From Strongylocentrotus purpuratus (Eukaryota > Echinodermata > Echinoidea > Camarodonta > Strongylocentrotidae), in assembly GCF_000002235.5 (NCBI RefSeq), contig NW_022145615.1, positions 12,565,891 through 12,629,890 of the forward strand: DNA of 64,000 nucleotides. The letters run 5' to 3'. This document shows, piece after piece, positions 46,201-56,592 of this stretch. Under the pieces are notes generated by a model. It had not been told where the DNA came from, searched no databases, and saw only the letters and a list, made by a program, of their open reading frames with translations. Numbering within the stretch: position 1 is the first letter of the stretch; each line of letters opens with the position of its first letter. The translations under genes were made by a program, and so were the position numbers.

Positions 46201-47753
46201 TGGGACTGGGAGGATTGTTTTGCGATGTGGTGAATGAACGAGGACGCGTCGCCGCGAAGTGAAGAATCTCCTGACTGCGACCGGAGAGACATGGCTGAAT
46301 CGGACATCTCAACCCCGTTAGCCATGACCGGGCGGAAAGCCGATCCATAGTGAAATTCCGGTTTACCAGGGATCTTAATGTCTCTGAGATTAAAATGGCG
46401 TTCAGCAAGAGAGAAACGAGCCTTCTCCCAGTTCTCAAGATCGCGGAGTGCTTCATCATCTCTGGAATTGCCTTCGAGGTCCGCAAGAGCTAAAGAGTCT
46501 TTGCTTAAAGAATGAACACGCTGATCAGCTAAGCCTTTCAAGTCGAACGGGGGAAGATCTCTCGGGAAATGGGACGCCATTGGAGGCATAAGACTTGGTG
46601 TCTTCGGCCAGAATGATGCGGCTAGTGGGTACGGGAGCTTTCCACCGTTAGATAGATATTCCGCATATAAGTTTCTGTTCGCAAAAGCGTGCGCTGAGAA
46701 CTGCTGACGGAGTTTTGCGGTACTGTTGGCGTAGAGCTGGGCCGCTGTCATCGAAGTGTCTTCCACCGATGGGGTAGATGGTCGGTTCGCCTGTGGTGTG
46801 TGGATGTTGCTACCACCAAGCGTTGTTGTAGATAGAAAGTAGTCAAGTCTGGGATCAATTGAATTTGACCTGAGCTGAATAACAGGATCTGAATCTTGGT
46901 AGTTTAATGATTGTCTCTTGCGTTTTGTCATAGGTGGACTTGACGAGATAGGATCACTAGATTGGAGGGATGGAGCTTGAGATGGCGAGGACGGTGGGTT
47001 AGATCGTTTGCGACTTCCACCATTAAACATTGCTTTGACGTCCTCCCAAGCTTGCAGGAGATCTTCGTCTGGGCTTCTATCAATCAGATGGATGTGTCGT
47101 CTCCAGGAATTAAAATTCGCTGCATCGGGAGGACGATACTTGGATTCGGCGATGCGATGGGTGTGAAAGATAAACTTATTCGGAGAGAAGTACAAGCCAC
47201 AATAGCAACACTTTATACACTTTGCTCTTGAGCTGTTGTACCGTGATGGCACAAAGTCCCCTCGGCACCCCCAAGCGCATTCATGGTAGACATCGAAGGC
47301 AAAGTTCTCAGGTAGCTTCGGCGGCCGGCTTTCGCACAGGAATGACTTGCACAGTCGTTCAGCCTCACGTTTGGTTATCATCCCGCATCGGCGGGAGCTG
47401 ACGGGCATGGCACCGGCACGACGCAACATCTCCAGCTGGACTGGAGTACACTGGACGCAGGTGACACCAAGGGCCACTCTGCGATTATGGATCTCATTGT
47501 AGCTGAACTTCCTGAGGAGTGTGTTGGAGATCTGGGCGAGGCATAACCGCTCCTTGCCGTCGATGTAGATGGCTGCGATAGGTGTGCTGAAGAGAATCAC
47601 GGTGTGACATTGGTTTGGTGACATCATATGGCGTGGTGTCGACCCTGGTGAAAGAGGTGAGGAAGGTGACCCAGGGCTTTCAGGATGGCTCAGGGTATCC
47701 AGCATGGTGTTACTACTTCCCGACAGATGGGAGGATGTGAACGACTCGTCCAT
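31023..47753 (-). CDS. SKOR: SKI-family transcriptional corepressor (SKOR/CORL/Fussel type), three exons seen, C-terminus not placed
   Basis: The product is a nuclear corepressor of the SKI/SNO/DAC superfamily; SKOR1/2 in vertebrates act with LBX1 and SMADs in neurons. Exons 45867-47753 (coding part), 36210-36309 and 31023-31103 join in phase 0 then phase 1. From the ATG at 47753, residues about 48-145 form the Ski/Sno/Dac domain (DGKERLCLAQISNTLL, SYNEIHNRRVALGVTCVQCT, RRAGAMPVSSRRCGMITKRE). Residues about 153-247 form the SMAD4-binding SAND-like domain with zinc-ligand candidates (HECAWGC, KCIKCCYC, FIFHTH) and end in WEDVKAMFNGGSRKR, diagnostic of SKOR rather than SKI or SnoN. Residues 250-629 are low-complexity and Ser/Pro-rich. 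Joined exons add SPSPDVDVDIIHKEV. The expected C-terminal region lies below 31023. Paralog assignment (SKOR1 versus SKOR2) is not meaningful for an invertebrate. Confidence 0.92.
31104..32280. other. SKOR intron, no gene
   Basis: AT-rich. A C run followed by (CAC)n lies at 31239-31281. Nothing else could be supported. Confidence 0.5.
32281..33006 (-). mobile_element. 5'-truncated LINE, CR1/L2-like, 3' end of ORF2 plus tail
   Basis: On the - strand a frame with no stop for about 185 codons (33006-32457) gives typical C-terminal sequence after the reverse transcriptase core: TLIHAFITWRLDQCNSLLYG, RLQRIQNSAARLVTR, HITPVLRELHWLPVRYRI, LTYKCIHELAP and ELWNRLPLNVKN. It stops with TGA or TAA near 32454, and a short 3' tail follows with aagcgcttagagacttcggt and (TTA)n at 32281-32345. 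The 5' part is missing, as usual for LINE insertions. The intact frame suggests a fairly recent insertion. Family assignment is by recall of motifs. Confidence 0.88.
33061..33545 (+). mobile_element. Probable LINE 3' tail with (TTGAATC)n end
   Basis: The segment ends gacaataaattatcttgaat followed by tandem cttgaat units (33511-33540). L2/CR1-type LINEs end in such short tandem units after a polyadenylation-like motif. The 5' limit is unclear and no protein remains. Confidence 0.45.
33700..34695. mobile_element. Foldback (TU-like) element made of 11-base tandem repeats
   Basis: Outer arms gtctagttgtacaccagtca (33718 on) and, inverted at the right, tgaggtataactggac are imperfect inverted copies of about 45 bases. 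Inside the left arm, about 660 bases of 11-base units cagaccgacaa/cagaccaacag and 10-base cagacgaaaa run to 34405. A ~40-base unique centre follows, then about 210 bases of the same units in inverted orientation to about 34650. Higher-order 21- and 22-base units occur at 33790-33920 and 33930-34050. The long Arg/Thr/Asp- or Cys/Val/Leu-rich frames here (up to 342 residues) are artefacts. Confidence 0.85.
34700..35500. other. SKOR intron, no gene
   Basis: Mixed composition, no recognised gene. A 136-codon open frame on the - strand (34819-35229) matches nothing I know and has no splice context linking it to SKOR. Confidence 0.45.
35505..35698 (-). mobile_element. tRNA-derived SINE, family B, copy 1
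   Basis: On the - strand the head reads ggctcagtggttcagcact and cccgggttcgaaaccaagtc, followed by a body with ggcattaaatcctcattacc and gccgtcggtctactggttgc. The copy at 42093-42308 shares head and body. Confidence 0.82.
35730..36200. other. SKOR intron with low-copy repeat debris
   Basis: tgattcgaacccacggtatc-like and gtgataaaccactgcaatct-like phrases suggest old tRNA-SINE pieces, but no boundaries can be set. G and C runs occur at 35947-35957 and 36110-36119. Confidence 0.35.
36210..36309 (-). CDS. SKOR: SKOR downstream exon
   Basis: The - strand reads cttatag, then AATGCAGATATC, to ACAAATG and the strong donor gtgagt. In phase 0 after the large exon it encodes NADISGGMAEMEGGKADD then MRPRNCSSSEGHVTN, leaving one base of a split codon. 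It is a GC-rich island with clean splice sites in otherwise AT-rich DNA, 9.6 kb from the large exon. I recognise no domain in it; the support is splice sites and phase. Confidence 0.72.
36395..36800. repeat. T-rich/G-run tract followed by degenerate CCGGACAA-type motifs
   Basis: (CATTTTT)n at 36440-36520 runs into a G14 run, then from about 36700 to 36800 the motifs gggacaatcatccc, gaatcgttgtccggga, ttatccgggggaaat and tgtccggg recur. The same motif recurs at 58940-59890. Confidence 0.6.
37163..37247. repeat. (GA)n(TG)n compound microsatellite
   Basis: About 45 bases of GA followed by about 40 of TG/CG. Confidence 0.97.
37260..38730. other. SKOR intron, one GC-rich island
   Basis: Mostly AT-rich. 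At about 38030-38130 there is a CpG-rich patch (gaccgcacatacgcccccga, ccggccgagtaaaccc) with no open frame I can tie to the gene; a regulatory role is possible but unproven. Confidence 0.35.
38735..38860 (+). mobile_element. Possible SINE head
   Basis: gcaggtctagcggtaaacgt and ccggttcaaaactgag resemble A-box and B-box motifs of tRNA SINEs at the right spacing. No body or tail matches the other SINEs. Confidence 0.35.
38879..38992. mobile_element. 114-base MITE
   Basis: tagggacttttagattcgc and gcaaatctaaaagtcccta are inverted ends with one mismatch. Confidence 0.78.
39181..39352 (+). mobile_element. tRNA-derived SINE, family A
   Basis: agggttcgaatcccaacccg (B-box), cctttggcaagatactaatc and ccatccagttgtaaaaggat in the family order, ending in (TAA)n at 39337-39350. 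The A-box is degraded. Confidence 0.8.
39738..39892. mobile_element. 155-base pogo/Tc1-type MITE with TA duplication
   Basis: cagtcaaacctg at the left and caggtttgactg at the right are perfect inverted ends, and TA flanks both (39736-37, 39893-94). These termini resemble pogo-like elements. Confidence 0.82.
39900..41349. other. SKOR intron with GC-rich island
   Basis: AT-rich except for 40540-40690, which contains gcggcggcggcggctgatga and many CpG. An open - strand frame over it (40409-40591) has no recognised product. A (GA)n stub is at 40681-40694. Confidence 0.4.
41350..41430. repeat. Hairpin family H, copy 3
   Basis: agccagaagggcgttaactc (41358-41377) and gagttaacgcccttctggct (41401-41420) are perfect 20-base inverted copies. 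The end cgaaacagac matches the other two copies. It is 17 kb away from them. Confidence 0.9.
41431..42090. other. SKOR intron, no gene
   Basis: A GC-richer patch at 41690-41770 (acaagcctactcgctacccg, tcgccggactgtcg) lies in AT-rich DNA. No exon could be supported. Confidence 0.4.
42093..42308 (-). mobile_element. tRNA-derived SINE, family B, copy 2
   Basis: On the - strand the head reads gatggctcagtggaagagca and caggttcgaaaccaagtcga, then ggtaaggcattaatcctcat and gccgtcggtcccctggttgc, as in the copy at 35505-35698. The tail is aaccatcaaaccaataaa. Confidence 0.85.
42894..43052. mobile_element. 159-base hairpin MITE
   Basis: ggcccgaattcacaaaggaa at the left and cctcctttgtgaattcgggc at the right are inverted. 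Multiple internal aaacctccttttgtt units repeat the subterminal motif. Confidence 0.85.
43053..44345. other. SKOR intron, no gene
   Basis: AT-rich with scattered C and A runs; no feature supported. Confidence 0.45.
44350..44755. repeat. Two-copy tandem duplication, ~205-base unit
   Basis: Both copies contain tttgaaaagaaagaca, ttgctgtaatcctatttta, gtgctgggggcaaattcgaa and ttaggtggaattaaataacc. The first copy carries a long C run that the second lacks. Confidence 0.9.
45030..45222 (-). mobile_element. tRNA-derived SINE, family A
   Basis: On the - strand: aggtgtcgtggcatagtggt (A-box), agggttcgaatctcagcacg (B-box), taatgtcatttggcaagaca, and gtgtaaatgggtacctggaa. Its 5' end is at about 45222. Confidence 0.85.
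45484..45637. mobile_element. 154-base element with CGTAGCCA ends
   Basis: gggacgtagccagaattt at the left and the inverted ccgtggctacgtgc at the right, enclosing a G run and a C run. The same end motif gcgcgtagccaggggg borders array 2 at 10121. Confidence 0.65.
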
Positions 47754-47759
47754 AGGACT
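45867..47759 (-). CDS. SKOR: SKOR large exon: Ski/Sno/Dac and SMAD-binding domains
   Basis: On the - strand the acceptor reads ttgttacaacattacag, ending at 47760; six bases later comes ATG GAC (47753), with G at +4. The in-frame codons before it belong to the intron, so an upstream exon (probably non-coding) must exist. The donor is CTTGAG followed by gtaagc, after codon 629 (phase 0). The frame stays open for another 30 codons into the intron, to a stop at 45774-45776, so intron retention would give an alternative end. Confidence 0.92.
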
Positions 47760-49970
47760 CTGTAATGTTGTAACAAAGAAAGATAAACAGACCATCTAAG
47801 ATTATTCTGATTATAGATATAACTTCAAGAATAACTGCAACAGTACCTAATGACATCGGATTCTTGACCGAATGAGGCTGCGTCACAATTCTGACATAGT
47901 TTACCACCTCGTGAATAAAGGGGCACGTTTTCGCAAAATGTTGTTTAACCCGAAACCCGACGCGACGCGAAGACCCGAAGGAACCAAGGAGCATAAAATG
48001 CTCTTAAGTCCTTGATGGAACGAATGGAACGAAGTACGCCGTCGTGATCTCTGGTCACTTGTAAACTTTTATGACGACGCCACAGAAATACCAGACGACA
48101 TCAATTGTCAAGGAGAGGAGAGAGAGGAAGAGAGAAAAACAGAGGTAGAAGAAGAGAGAGGGAGAGGGAGAGGGAGAGAGAGAGAGAGAGAAAGAGAGAG
48201 ACAGAGAGAGCAAAATACTTTTGCGTAAATGTGGTGTCGCAGACAACAGACTGTTAATTCCATTTAGATTATTTGAACATAGACCCTAGACCACTCTTAA
48301 AGGTCTAACGATACGCGCGTAATTAATGGGTTTTGAAGCTTATGTTTACCAATCTAAAGTGTCAACATTAGTTTCCATTTCCTGCATTCTGCAATATATA
48401 CCTGGAGGGATGGCTTTTTGTCAAACGGGTTAACATGCATTTAATGATTGGACAATACTGGAAAAAATATCATAGACCTATATATTGATTGAAAAAAGTG
48501 CTGGTGTGAGAGTATCCTCATAGTGCCAACATCAAGTATTCTTTCTTTACTCAGGGGTATAGCTTGAAATGATATCAATATTTAAGTGCTCGGGGGCTTA
48601 TGGCATTAGTCGATGTCAAAATGCACTTAAGACTATTTTGTCTTACCAAGAAAAACAGAACACTTTTTTTTCTTCTCCAAATTATACTTTTTGTGCTCTA
48701 AGTCAATAAGGCAAATTGAGGTCTATTTACGAAAACCTGATTTTGCACCGTTACCTAAACAACTTTCAGCAAAACAATTGTTTCAGAATTCTAGGGCGTT
48801 TTTGTACATAAAAGTTTATTCGATTATTTGGGTGAATACATCAGGTAGACCTAAAGACAATTTGATGCGAAATATAAATCATTTGGCTTTATTTTGTCTT
48901 AACATAATAACAGAAACATACATGTTGCGTAGCAGGATTATGCGATGAATGATCACATCAAATCTGCATGTTTGCGTAATTATAGTAATACAATGGGACA
49001 GGTTGTTGTCGAGTTTTTGTAAAAATCAGAATGAGCTTTTAATGGGAATCTTATAGAAATCGTTAAATTTGAATAATTGAAATAGCATGTTTTTCGATAG
49101 TAGTTAGATTGCATTTTATCTGCCACCCACTTATGATAATGAATACATTATGTTCTCATTAATCATTCGAAGTCATCGTGTTATTAATCAGTCCATGTTT
49201 GCCGCCCATCGAACCAACAAATTTTAAACAAAAAATTATAAGCATTTCATGTTAATAACAGGTGGTTTATAAATGGGCCCATCGATAACAACAAGTGTAA
49301 AATCACTGATGCGTCTTTATATTGAGCAATAATCACAATCGAATGTTGCCGGTGTGCCTGCATGCGTGCGTGTGTGTGCGTGTAAAGTGTGTGTTGGGGG
49401 GGGGGGCGTTTGCGCAAGCCTGTGTGTATATAGAGTCTAATTGTCTTTCAGCATTTTCTGGGCACATGCACTTGGGCCGGTCGCGACCTTGAAAATGTTG
49501 CCTGAATGAGCATAGGCAGTATAAATGATAGATCGTTGTAGATTAATGATCCAAAGCCACAGAAGGTTGCACAGATCGTCATGAGCACATGTAAATAGGA
49601 CAATCAGTGGTTAGTAATCACTGAGACGTTTGGCACGGTACCCTCGTCATCATTTGGATTGTCATTAAAAAAAATGATGATTAAAACCCATTGTTATCTC
49701 GCTCACCCTACCATCCCCCGCTCCATTCTCTCTACTTTCATATATCCCCTACCTACCCCCTCTCCCTCTCTCCCTCTATCCCTCTACTCTCTCTCTCTCT
49801 CTCTTTCTCCATCCCCGTTCTTCTTCCTTCCTTTCTTCCCCTGCCCTTTATTTTCCCTTTTATCTCCTTCACCCTTTCTCCCCCTCTGTCATCCTTTCTC
49901 GATATTATGTGAGATGTTCTTTTAAACAGGACGGTTTACCCCCCCCCCCCCCACTGACAAATACTCCTTA
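47760..49970. other. SKOR 5' intron or upstream region, no exon placed
   Basis: The acceptor at 47760 shows that this begins inside an intron. A GA tract is at 48110-48205 and a CT tract at 49758-49890. No 5' exon or promoter could be identified. Confidence 0.5.
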
Positions 49971-50318
49971 TGAATAATAATAATAATAATAATGATAATA
50001 ATTGATTATAATGATGGTAATAATATTAATGCTAGCGCTTAATACTACATTTCTAAGCGCATTACATTGTAATTATTATTATGCCGGTCAGTGGGTACAA
50101 TTTGGGTTCAATTGCTAGTCCGCACACATGCCAACCCAAACGACATCATTGTTTGCATCTTACCAGGTACCCATTTACTACACCTGGGTGGAAAGTGGCA
50201 AATGCAGATTTGTGTATTCTATAAAAAGGACATTAGCGCCGCGGCGGGACTCGAACCGCGAACCACGCGATCCATACTCCGGTGATGACGTACCCACGAG
50301 ACCACGACACCTATACGC
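49971..50318 (-). mobile_element. tRNA-derived SINE, family A, near full length
   Basis: On the - strand from 50318: aggtgtcgtggtctcgtggg, gcggttcgagtcccgccgcg, a body with aggtgtagtaaatgggtacc, then gcgcttagaaatgtagtatt and aagcgctagcattaatatt and (TTA)n at 49971-50005. It is the clearest SINE with the LINE-like tail. Confidence 0.88.
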
Positions 50319-50329
50319 GAACGCTCTCT

Positions 50330-51060
50330 TGCTGATTAGCGTTAGTCCAGCGAGTAGTTTTTCTTGGGTTTTAAAACAATCAAAGCAGTTTATTTCTAAA
50401 GGATGGATAATTAAAGAATTAACAACAAATCGACCAAAAAAATTTTCCCATATATACAATCTTAATTTCTCAATGATCTTTAATTTAGTATCAATCACTT
50501 CAATCGATAACGTTAATAATTAACGTGTCATGTATCTAATTGATTACAAAATCATGAATATCATTTCATAATTCAAACGCGTCAAAATGCGTGATTGCCA
50601 ATCGCCTTATGTTAAAAATCACAATTTACTTTGATACTAGTTGCTGTTGTTAAACCATTTAGAGAATCTTTGGGAATAGGTTAACTCACTGCATCACTCA
50701 CTACAAGAATAATTACCGTGAGAGACATTTGTTTGATTAACTGACTTAACAGTATTCATTTTTTTTGTTAGGGGGGGGGGGGGGCTGTCGGGTGAATTAG
50801 AGCAACAGGCACGCATCAGAAAATCCCCCTTTTAACAATCGTCAACCCGCTCTATACACGTGGCGCCGTGCCGCGCCGCCCACGCCAAAAGTACGCCGAA
50901 ATGTTACAAAATAGATCTACAAAATTCGCACTCATCAGGAATTACAATCAAGCTCATTCTAGCATCGTGCGTTTGTGTTTTGTTGTCACGCCCTAGTATG
51001 CCGGGTGCACGCTGGATATTAATGGTTACAGATGCTGATTGTGATCATCGAAAAGACTAG
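50330..51060. other. Intergenic, no gene
   Basis: AT-rich, with a G14 run at 50771 and a GC-rich patch at 50850-50900 (ggcgccgtgccgcgccgccc). The 66-codon frame at 50860-51060 was not recognised. Confidence 0.4.
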
Positions 51061-51221
51061 ATTCAGGGAGAGAGAGAGAGAGAGAGAGAGAGAGTGTGGG
51101 TACATTGATGAGACAGATTTAGTTCCTTTCATGAAAATCCCATTTAATAATAATACTAATAATCTTTTAAAGTCCACTCCAATTTTATTAAGTTAAACCG
51201 AAAATGGAAATTCTTTTTGCC

Positions 51222-51395
51222 AAATTGATCGTGAGCCCGGCAGCCACTGAGTAGCGCCAGATCGACGTTGCTCTATCCCTTACTGTTGAACGCCAAACAA
51301 GGTAGCAGCAACTCCCTTCTTTTAATGTCTTTTGGTATGACCGGCCCGGGTTCGAACCCAAGGCGGACGCTCTACTGACTGAGCCAACACACCTA
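51222..51395 (-). mobile_element. tRNA-derived SINE, third type
   Basis: On the - strand the head reads gtgttggctcagtcagtaga and ttgggttcgaacccgggccg. The body (agggatagagcaacgtcgat) differs from families A and B. Confidence 0.7.
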
Positions 51396-51597
51396 CAACA
51401 TCAGTAGATACCCCACAATGAAGAAGTTTATGTCCGGACAGTTATAATAAGAGCACCATAAAACTGCACCTGTGAACTTTAAGGAAACTTTCGATAGATT
51501 TGATCCAATATTTGGTCTATCAACAGTGGTAATATTAAAGGTTTTACGAACGGATAAATTTTGAACGAAAGCGAGAGGAAAACAAACAACAAGATTT

Positions 51598-51600
<3 letters not shown>

Positions 51601-51666
<66 letters not shown>

Positions 51667-51813
51667 GAGGGGGGGGGTAGAGAGGGGTAGGGTTGGGGGC
51701 CATAGAAAGTCAGACGGTGGAAGAGTCAGAGAGAAAGAAAATGCAAAGGGGCGAGGAAAAAAGAGAGATAAAAATAAATAGGGAGAGAAAGAGAAGAAAA
51801 GCGAAAGAAGATA

Positions 51814-51845
<32 letters not shown>

Positions 51846-51900
51846 CGCGAGATAGAGAGACAGAGACAGAGAGAGAGAGAGAGAGTGAGAGAGTCTGTAA
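51601..51900. repeat. (GA)n tract
   Basis: About 62 bases of pure GA followed by 240 bases of interrupted purine repeat. Frames over it are artefacts. Confidence 0.97.
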
Positions 51901-51924
51901 AAAGATTCAAGGCATAATTTGTCA

Positions 51925-53215
51925 AGTAATAAATCTGTGGTTTTCGGCGTTACTTTGTCCGACTCTGTACGTGATCAGTGAAAGGAACGGATAGGAGTCG
52001 GTTGTAAATCGAAATTCATCAGCTTACTTTATAGCATATAAAACAATAAAACCAAAAATTAAAAAATTTACGCATTTTAAATCTTCTAATATCTTCAAAA
52101 TAAAGGGGAAATCTGGTCAATTATTGGTGTAATTCCCAAACAACTGACAGAGGAAGCAGCTGACAGCCTAAATAGCCGAAGCGAAGCAACACCACTATTT
52201 GAGACTGACCAATGCGTTGATCCGTTGTTTTATTATATTCGGTGCCGCAAAACTGCCCATACGAAGAGGGAAAAAAAAGGCCAATTTGCTCTAATTCACA
52301 AAGCTCGTATAATTATTTTACAATAGATGCGTGTTCCACGTCAAAAATCGGTGTGTCTCAAACAAAAATGATTCTGCCCATGTTTTAAAATGATGGTACA
52401 ACAGAATGATGTTTTTGTTTTGATTTAATTTTTTCGAAATTGTTCATATGTCTTTGTTTTGTTATATCGGTCAACAAGCTTGTTATTATTCGATTCCCCT
52501 TACATTATTACCAGGAAAATTGGACTAAAAATTCACTCGGGGTTTTCGTTTACTAAATCACATTTAAACAAAAGACATAAAAGATTGCTTATATAGCGTA
52601 CATTATCTTTTTTTTTTTATATACCTGACTTTATAAGCAGAGGCAAGATTTTAGATCCGCAGGCCGACGACGTATCCACTATACCACAACACCTCTAAGT
52701 TCTCATCATGCTTATAGCTTTCTGAAAACTCCTCAGTACAGATTATCCTTTCAAATTATTCAGGTTTATCAAAGGATATAGAGATTTTAAACAAAAGTAC
52801 ATAAAGCTGTTATCCGATACTAGTCGGAGACGCAAATTCCCAATCAGTATTTCACCTACTTTCATTTCGCACTCCATTATGTAGCCTATTTTCTATCATT
52901 TTATACGTTCTGAGTAATTCTGGTTTAATTAGCTTCGTAGTGTAAAGAACCGCTGCAGATTTATCTCTGCATGAACTATGAATTACTCACACCCCAACTC
53001 CTCACCCAAAAGCTATATGTCGTATTCCATTGTCACGTTCTACACATGCCTCACATAATATCCCGTGTTAATTATGATTTTCATTGACCAACTGGTGGTG
53101 GTGTTTGATGCATGAGTGAATAGTCTTTGTACCTCATCCCAAATGATCTCCATTCATCATTGATTAGCATGATCATTAAATTCACCAATGCGTTAAATCT
53201 TTAACTATATTTCTC
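51925..53215. other. Intergenic, SINE head fragment
   Basis: AT-rich with no gene. At 52622-52696 a - strand fragment (aggtgttgtggtatagtgga, cctgcggatctaaaatcttg) is a SINE head. Confidence 0.5.
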
Positions 53216-53690
53216 CATCTCACTGTCTCTGTCTCTCTGTCTCTCTCTCTGTCTCTCTCTTTCTTTCTCACCCTTACCCCCTCCCCCTCTCATGCTTTTG
53301 CGATTGCTTAAATCTTTCTCCTATCCCACCTTTGTCCCTCTCTGTCTCTACCCGTCGCCCTTCTCTACTTTATATCTCTTTATCTATCCTTCTCTACTGT
53401 TTCTCTCACCCATCCCTCTTCCTATCTTTCTTTCTCCTCTCCCTTCCTCTCACTTTTCATTTATATCCCTATCTCTCTAGTCATCACCCCCAATCTCTCC
53501 CTTGCCTTCAAATGGTCTGTTCCCCTGTATTTTTTCGGTCTCTCTCCATCTCTTCTGCACATATTTTCTCAATTCACCCCCTCCCCGTCTCTTCTTTGCT
53601 TTACATTACCCCTCTTTCTCCTATTCAGTCTCCCTTCTCACCATTTTCCCCTCTGTGTCTAGCCTTTCTCTCCCTTTCTCATGATTACAT
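53216..53690. repeat. Degenerate pyrimidine tract
   Basis: CTCT, CCCT and TTTC repeats over about 470 bases. Confidence 0.9.
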
Positions 53691-54125
53691 TCTTCTATAT
53701 TGTGTTTGCCATCAAACATAATCAACGTGCACTTGGTGCACCTCGTAATGCAGTAAATAAGAATTTGATTGGAGTAAAATTCATAATTCAGGAGAGTTTA
53801 AATAATGAATGCTCTATCAAAAAACACCTCTTTTATTCAACCTGCGTCATTGCATCTGGGCTAGCCTAGCTACCCTTCACGATGAATATACCACTAATTA
53901 CAAGCTCTATTCATGACACAAGATCACTGTACTATTAAGAACTGATTAGATTTGTCATATACTTTCAAATAATGTCACGATTATTCTAAGCAATTATCTT
54001 CGTTAACGTTCGAAGCCTCAAATGACGCAAACACGTCCTAAGTTTTGTGCGTAGCTTGATGGTGAAAACGAACATAATCGAGAAAACTTCTATACAAAGG
54101 ATATGTTTTGTACACCTTCGATTTC

Positions 54126-54178
54126 AACGAAATGATCAAAGATAATAATAATAATAATAATAATAATGATAATAATAA
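54126..54178. repeat. (AAT)n microsatellite and adjoining repeat debris
   Basis: (AAT)n is followed at 54180-54400 by tatggcgctttttcaggagg and caaagcgccttacagatata, resembling a degenerate SINE/LINE tail and body on the - strand. Confidence 0.6.
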
Positions 54179-54499
54179 CTATTTCTTATATGGCGCTTTT
54201 TCAGGAGGGCCCTATCAAAGCGCCTTACAGATATATATATACTATTACCCCGGTCATCGGATTCAAGGCTTACCCGCACACAATGTATGCACATTCTCCA
54301 CTCCCTGGGGAGCATTCCAGCCAGGCGTCATTTTTACAAGCGCACACTTGCTAATCTAAGCACATTAGCTTTCGCATCCTACCGGGTATCCATGATCAAT
54401 CAATCAATCAATCAATATTGTTCATATTGTTACAATGTGTATCTATATTGCCATAATCGTGTGCATTTTAGCATCACCATTGTTATTATCACCCTTACA

Positions 54500-54722
54500 A
54501 ACTATCACCACCACCAACATCATCAGCATTATCGAAACCATCACCACCACCATCACCACCAACAATATCACATCCACCATCACCACTGTCATCATCTTCA
54601 TAATCCTCCTCCTCACCATCACCATCATCCTCACCATCATCATCATCATCAGTATCATCGTCACCATCATCATTATCATTCTCATCATCATCGTTATCGT
54701 CATTATCACTATCATCAGTAAA
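54500..54722. repeat. (CAT/CAC)n tract
   Basis: About 220 bases of CATCAC-type trinucleotides; His- or Asp-rich frames over it are artefacts. Confidence 0.95.
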
Positions 54723-54724
54723 AT

Positions 54725-56590
54725 AACAGAACATAACAAGGACGAACAAAAGAGAGGGAGATTTTAAAAAAAGTCCGATAAGCGCTCATCATGCTCATTT
54801 AACTTAGGGAAACATACATTTTGTAAAAACTTCAAGTTTACTTTCCTCTTTGCATCACCATGACACAAGTCACATACAACTATTACGTAATGAAATTGAA
54901 AATCGTCTTAGGTCTGTTCGATAATGCCTTAATGGACAGCGAACGATACTCAAACAATATACTCGGGTAGAAATTTATGAATGTAACAACTATCAATCAT
55001 TATCATATTTATTAACTTAAACAGAATTGGTAATATTTATATTAACGATAACCACACGGCAATATTAAACGGGGGAAAAGCATTGAGTTTTTAAGTCAGC
55101 TATTTCTTTTTAAACAGTAACAAGCTAATATTTACACATATCACAGCTTAAACACGCCTATTTTTGCTTTATGGCTTTGGTAAAATAGAACGAACTTTCT
55201 ATCCTTTCTTTACCTTTGAATATCATATTCAAAAGGGTTAACCGTTCAATCGAAATAATCCTTGATGCGAAAGTTTGGAAATGAGATACAGTGAGTTTCC
55301 AGCTTATCTAAATAAAATTTTGTTTTGATCCCGCACTCACGCTGTATTTTTATTACTCCACGAGTGTCTTCTCTTTCTGATCACACAGGGATAAATACCA
55401 AAAGCAACAACGCTTTTGATATTCTTTATAGCTGTGAAATAAGCAGCACTTCTACTTATATCCTTATAAATATTACAATTATATTCTGCTGCCGAAAGTA
55501 TGGAATATATAAATGGGGATATGGAATCATTAGAAAGGTAATAGTTGAATCTCGTAATTCCCACAAAAGTACTCTCCACGCTTTGCATTTCTTATTTATC
55601 TTATCCCCTCATTCCTAAATCTCTTTAAACTTATATTTATACTTATACTTATAGCCCGTAGTCAAAAGAGGGTGTGATTTAACATTCAAAGTCGCTTTCT
55701 GATATTCATGGATTCTTAATTCCCCGCTTCGTAAAGGTGAGATATCGCTCGTCCGTATGAGTATGAGTAATCCCTCGGACTTTGTGTGAGATAACAATGT
55801 GGTTTATATTATTCCTGCTTTTGAATAAGCGATGCGATCAGTTCCGAATAAAATTGTGTTTTCATGTTTTTACCCCAACCCCATCTCCCATCTGTTTCTT
55901 TTATCACACGCTGACTCACTTATTTTTCGGAAGAAAGAAAACTAAACTTTGAAGCGAAAGAGTTTCTTCCTTTTCCTCTATCATTTTAAAAGAACCACCG
56001 GCGAATTTTATAGTATTCTTTGTTCCATGTTTTAAATTTTACGAAGGATTTGAAACAAGAGGTTTATTGCATTACATCTCACTCATGTTTCCACCTATCC
56101 AATACATTTTGAAGCACAGACCCAGCCACAAGAATTGCCCCCGGCGAAGAAAAAAAAATGTTTGGATCCCGAATTTGAGGGGATAAAGCGATATTAATAT
56201 GGTAATGTGGTTATGGTAATGTGGCAGAAGAATACATTCACCCATTTTTTGTGTGCATTAGTCCTACTTCGAAAACCTCAGCAAATTTATATCGAAAGAA
56301 GAGAGGGAGAGAGAGAGAGAGAGAGAGAGAGAAGGTGGGGGGGGGGGGGGAGAGTGGGACTTTTAAAAAGTAGGTTTGAAAGTCCACTAATTCCTCTTTT
56401 TACGGTCAATGCCCCGTTAAAAAAACATCAACTAAAGCAATTCATCATTCTCATATTTGATTATATAAGACATGTAACACGTTCGATTAACTTTACTGTA
56501 GTGAACTAATTTACCCCTAAATTTTGCCTCTATGCTCATATGAGATGCGAAATGAAAGTACAACATTTTTAAAACCCCTGCTGTAAACTG
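54725..56590. other. Intergenic, no gene
   Basis: AT-rich. A (GA)n plus G-run tract lies at 56305-56353. The unannotated frames (for example 55325-55618, +) match nothing known to me. Confidence 0.5.
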
Positions 56591-56592
56591 CT

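Noticed and set aside
50860-51060. 66-codon + frame in a GC-rich patch
   Set aside because: No recognisable product, no splice sites, and not supported by neighbours.
54108-54767. His-rich and Ile/Thr-rich frames
   Set aside because: (CAT/CAC)n and (AAT)n trinucleotide repeats.
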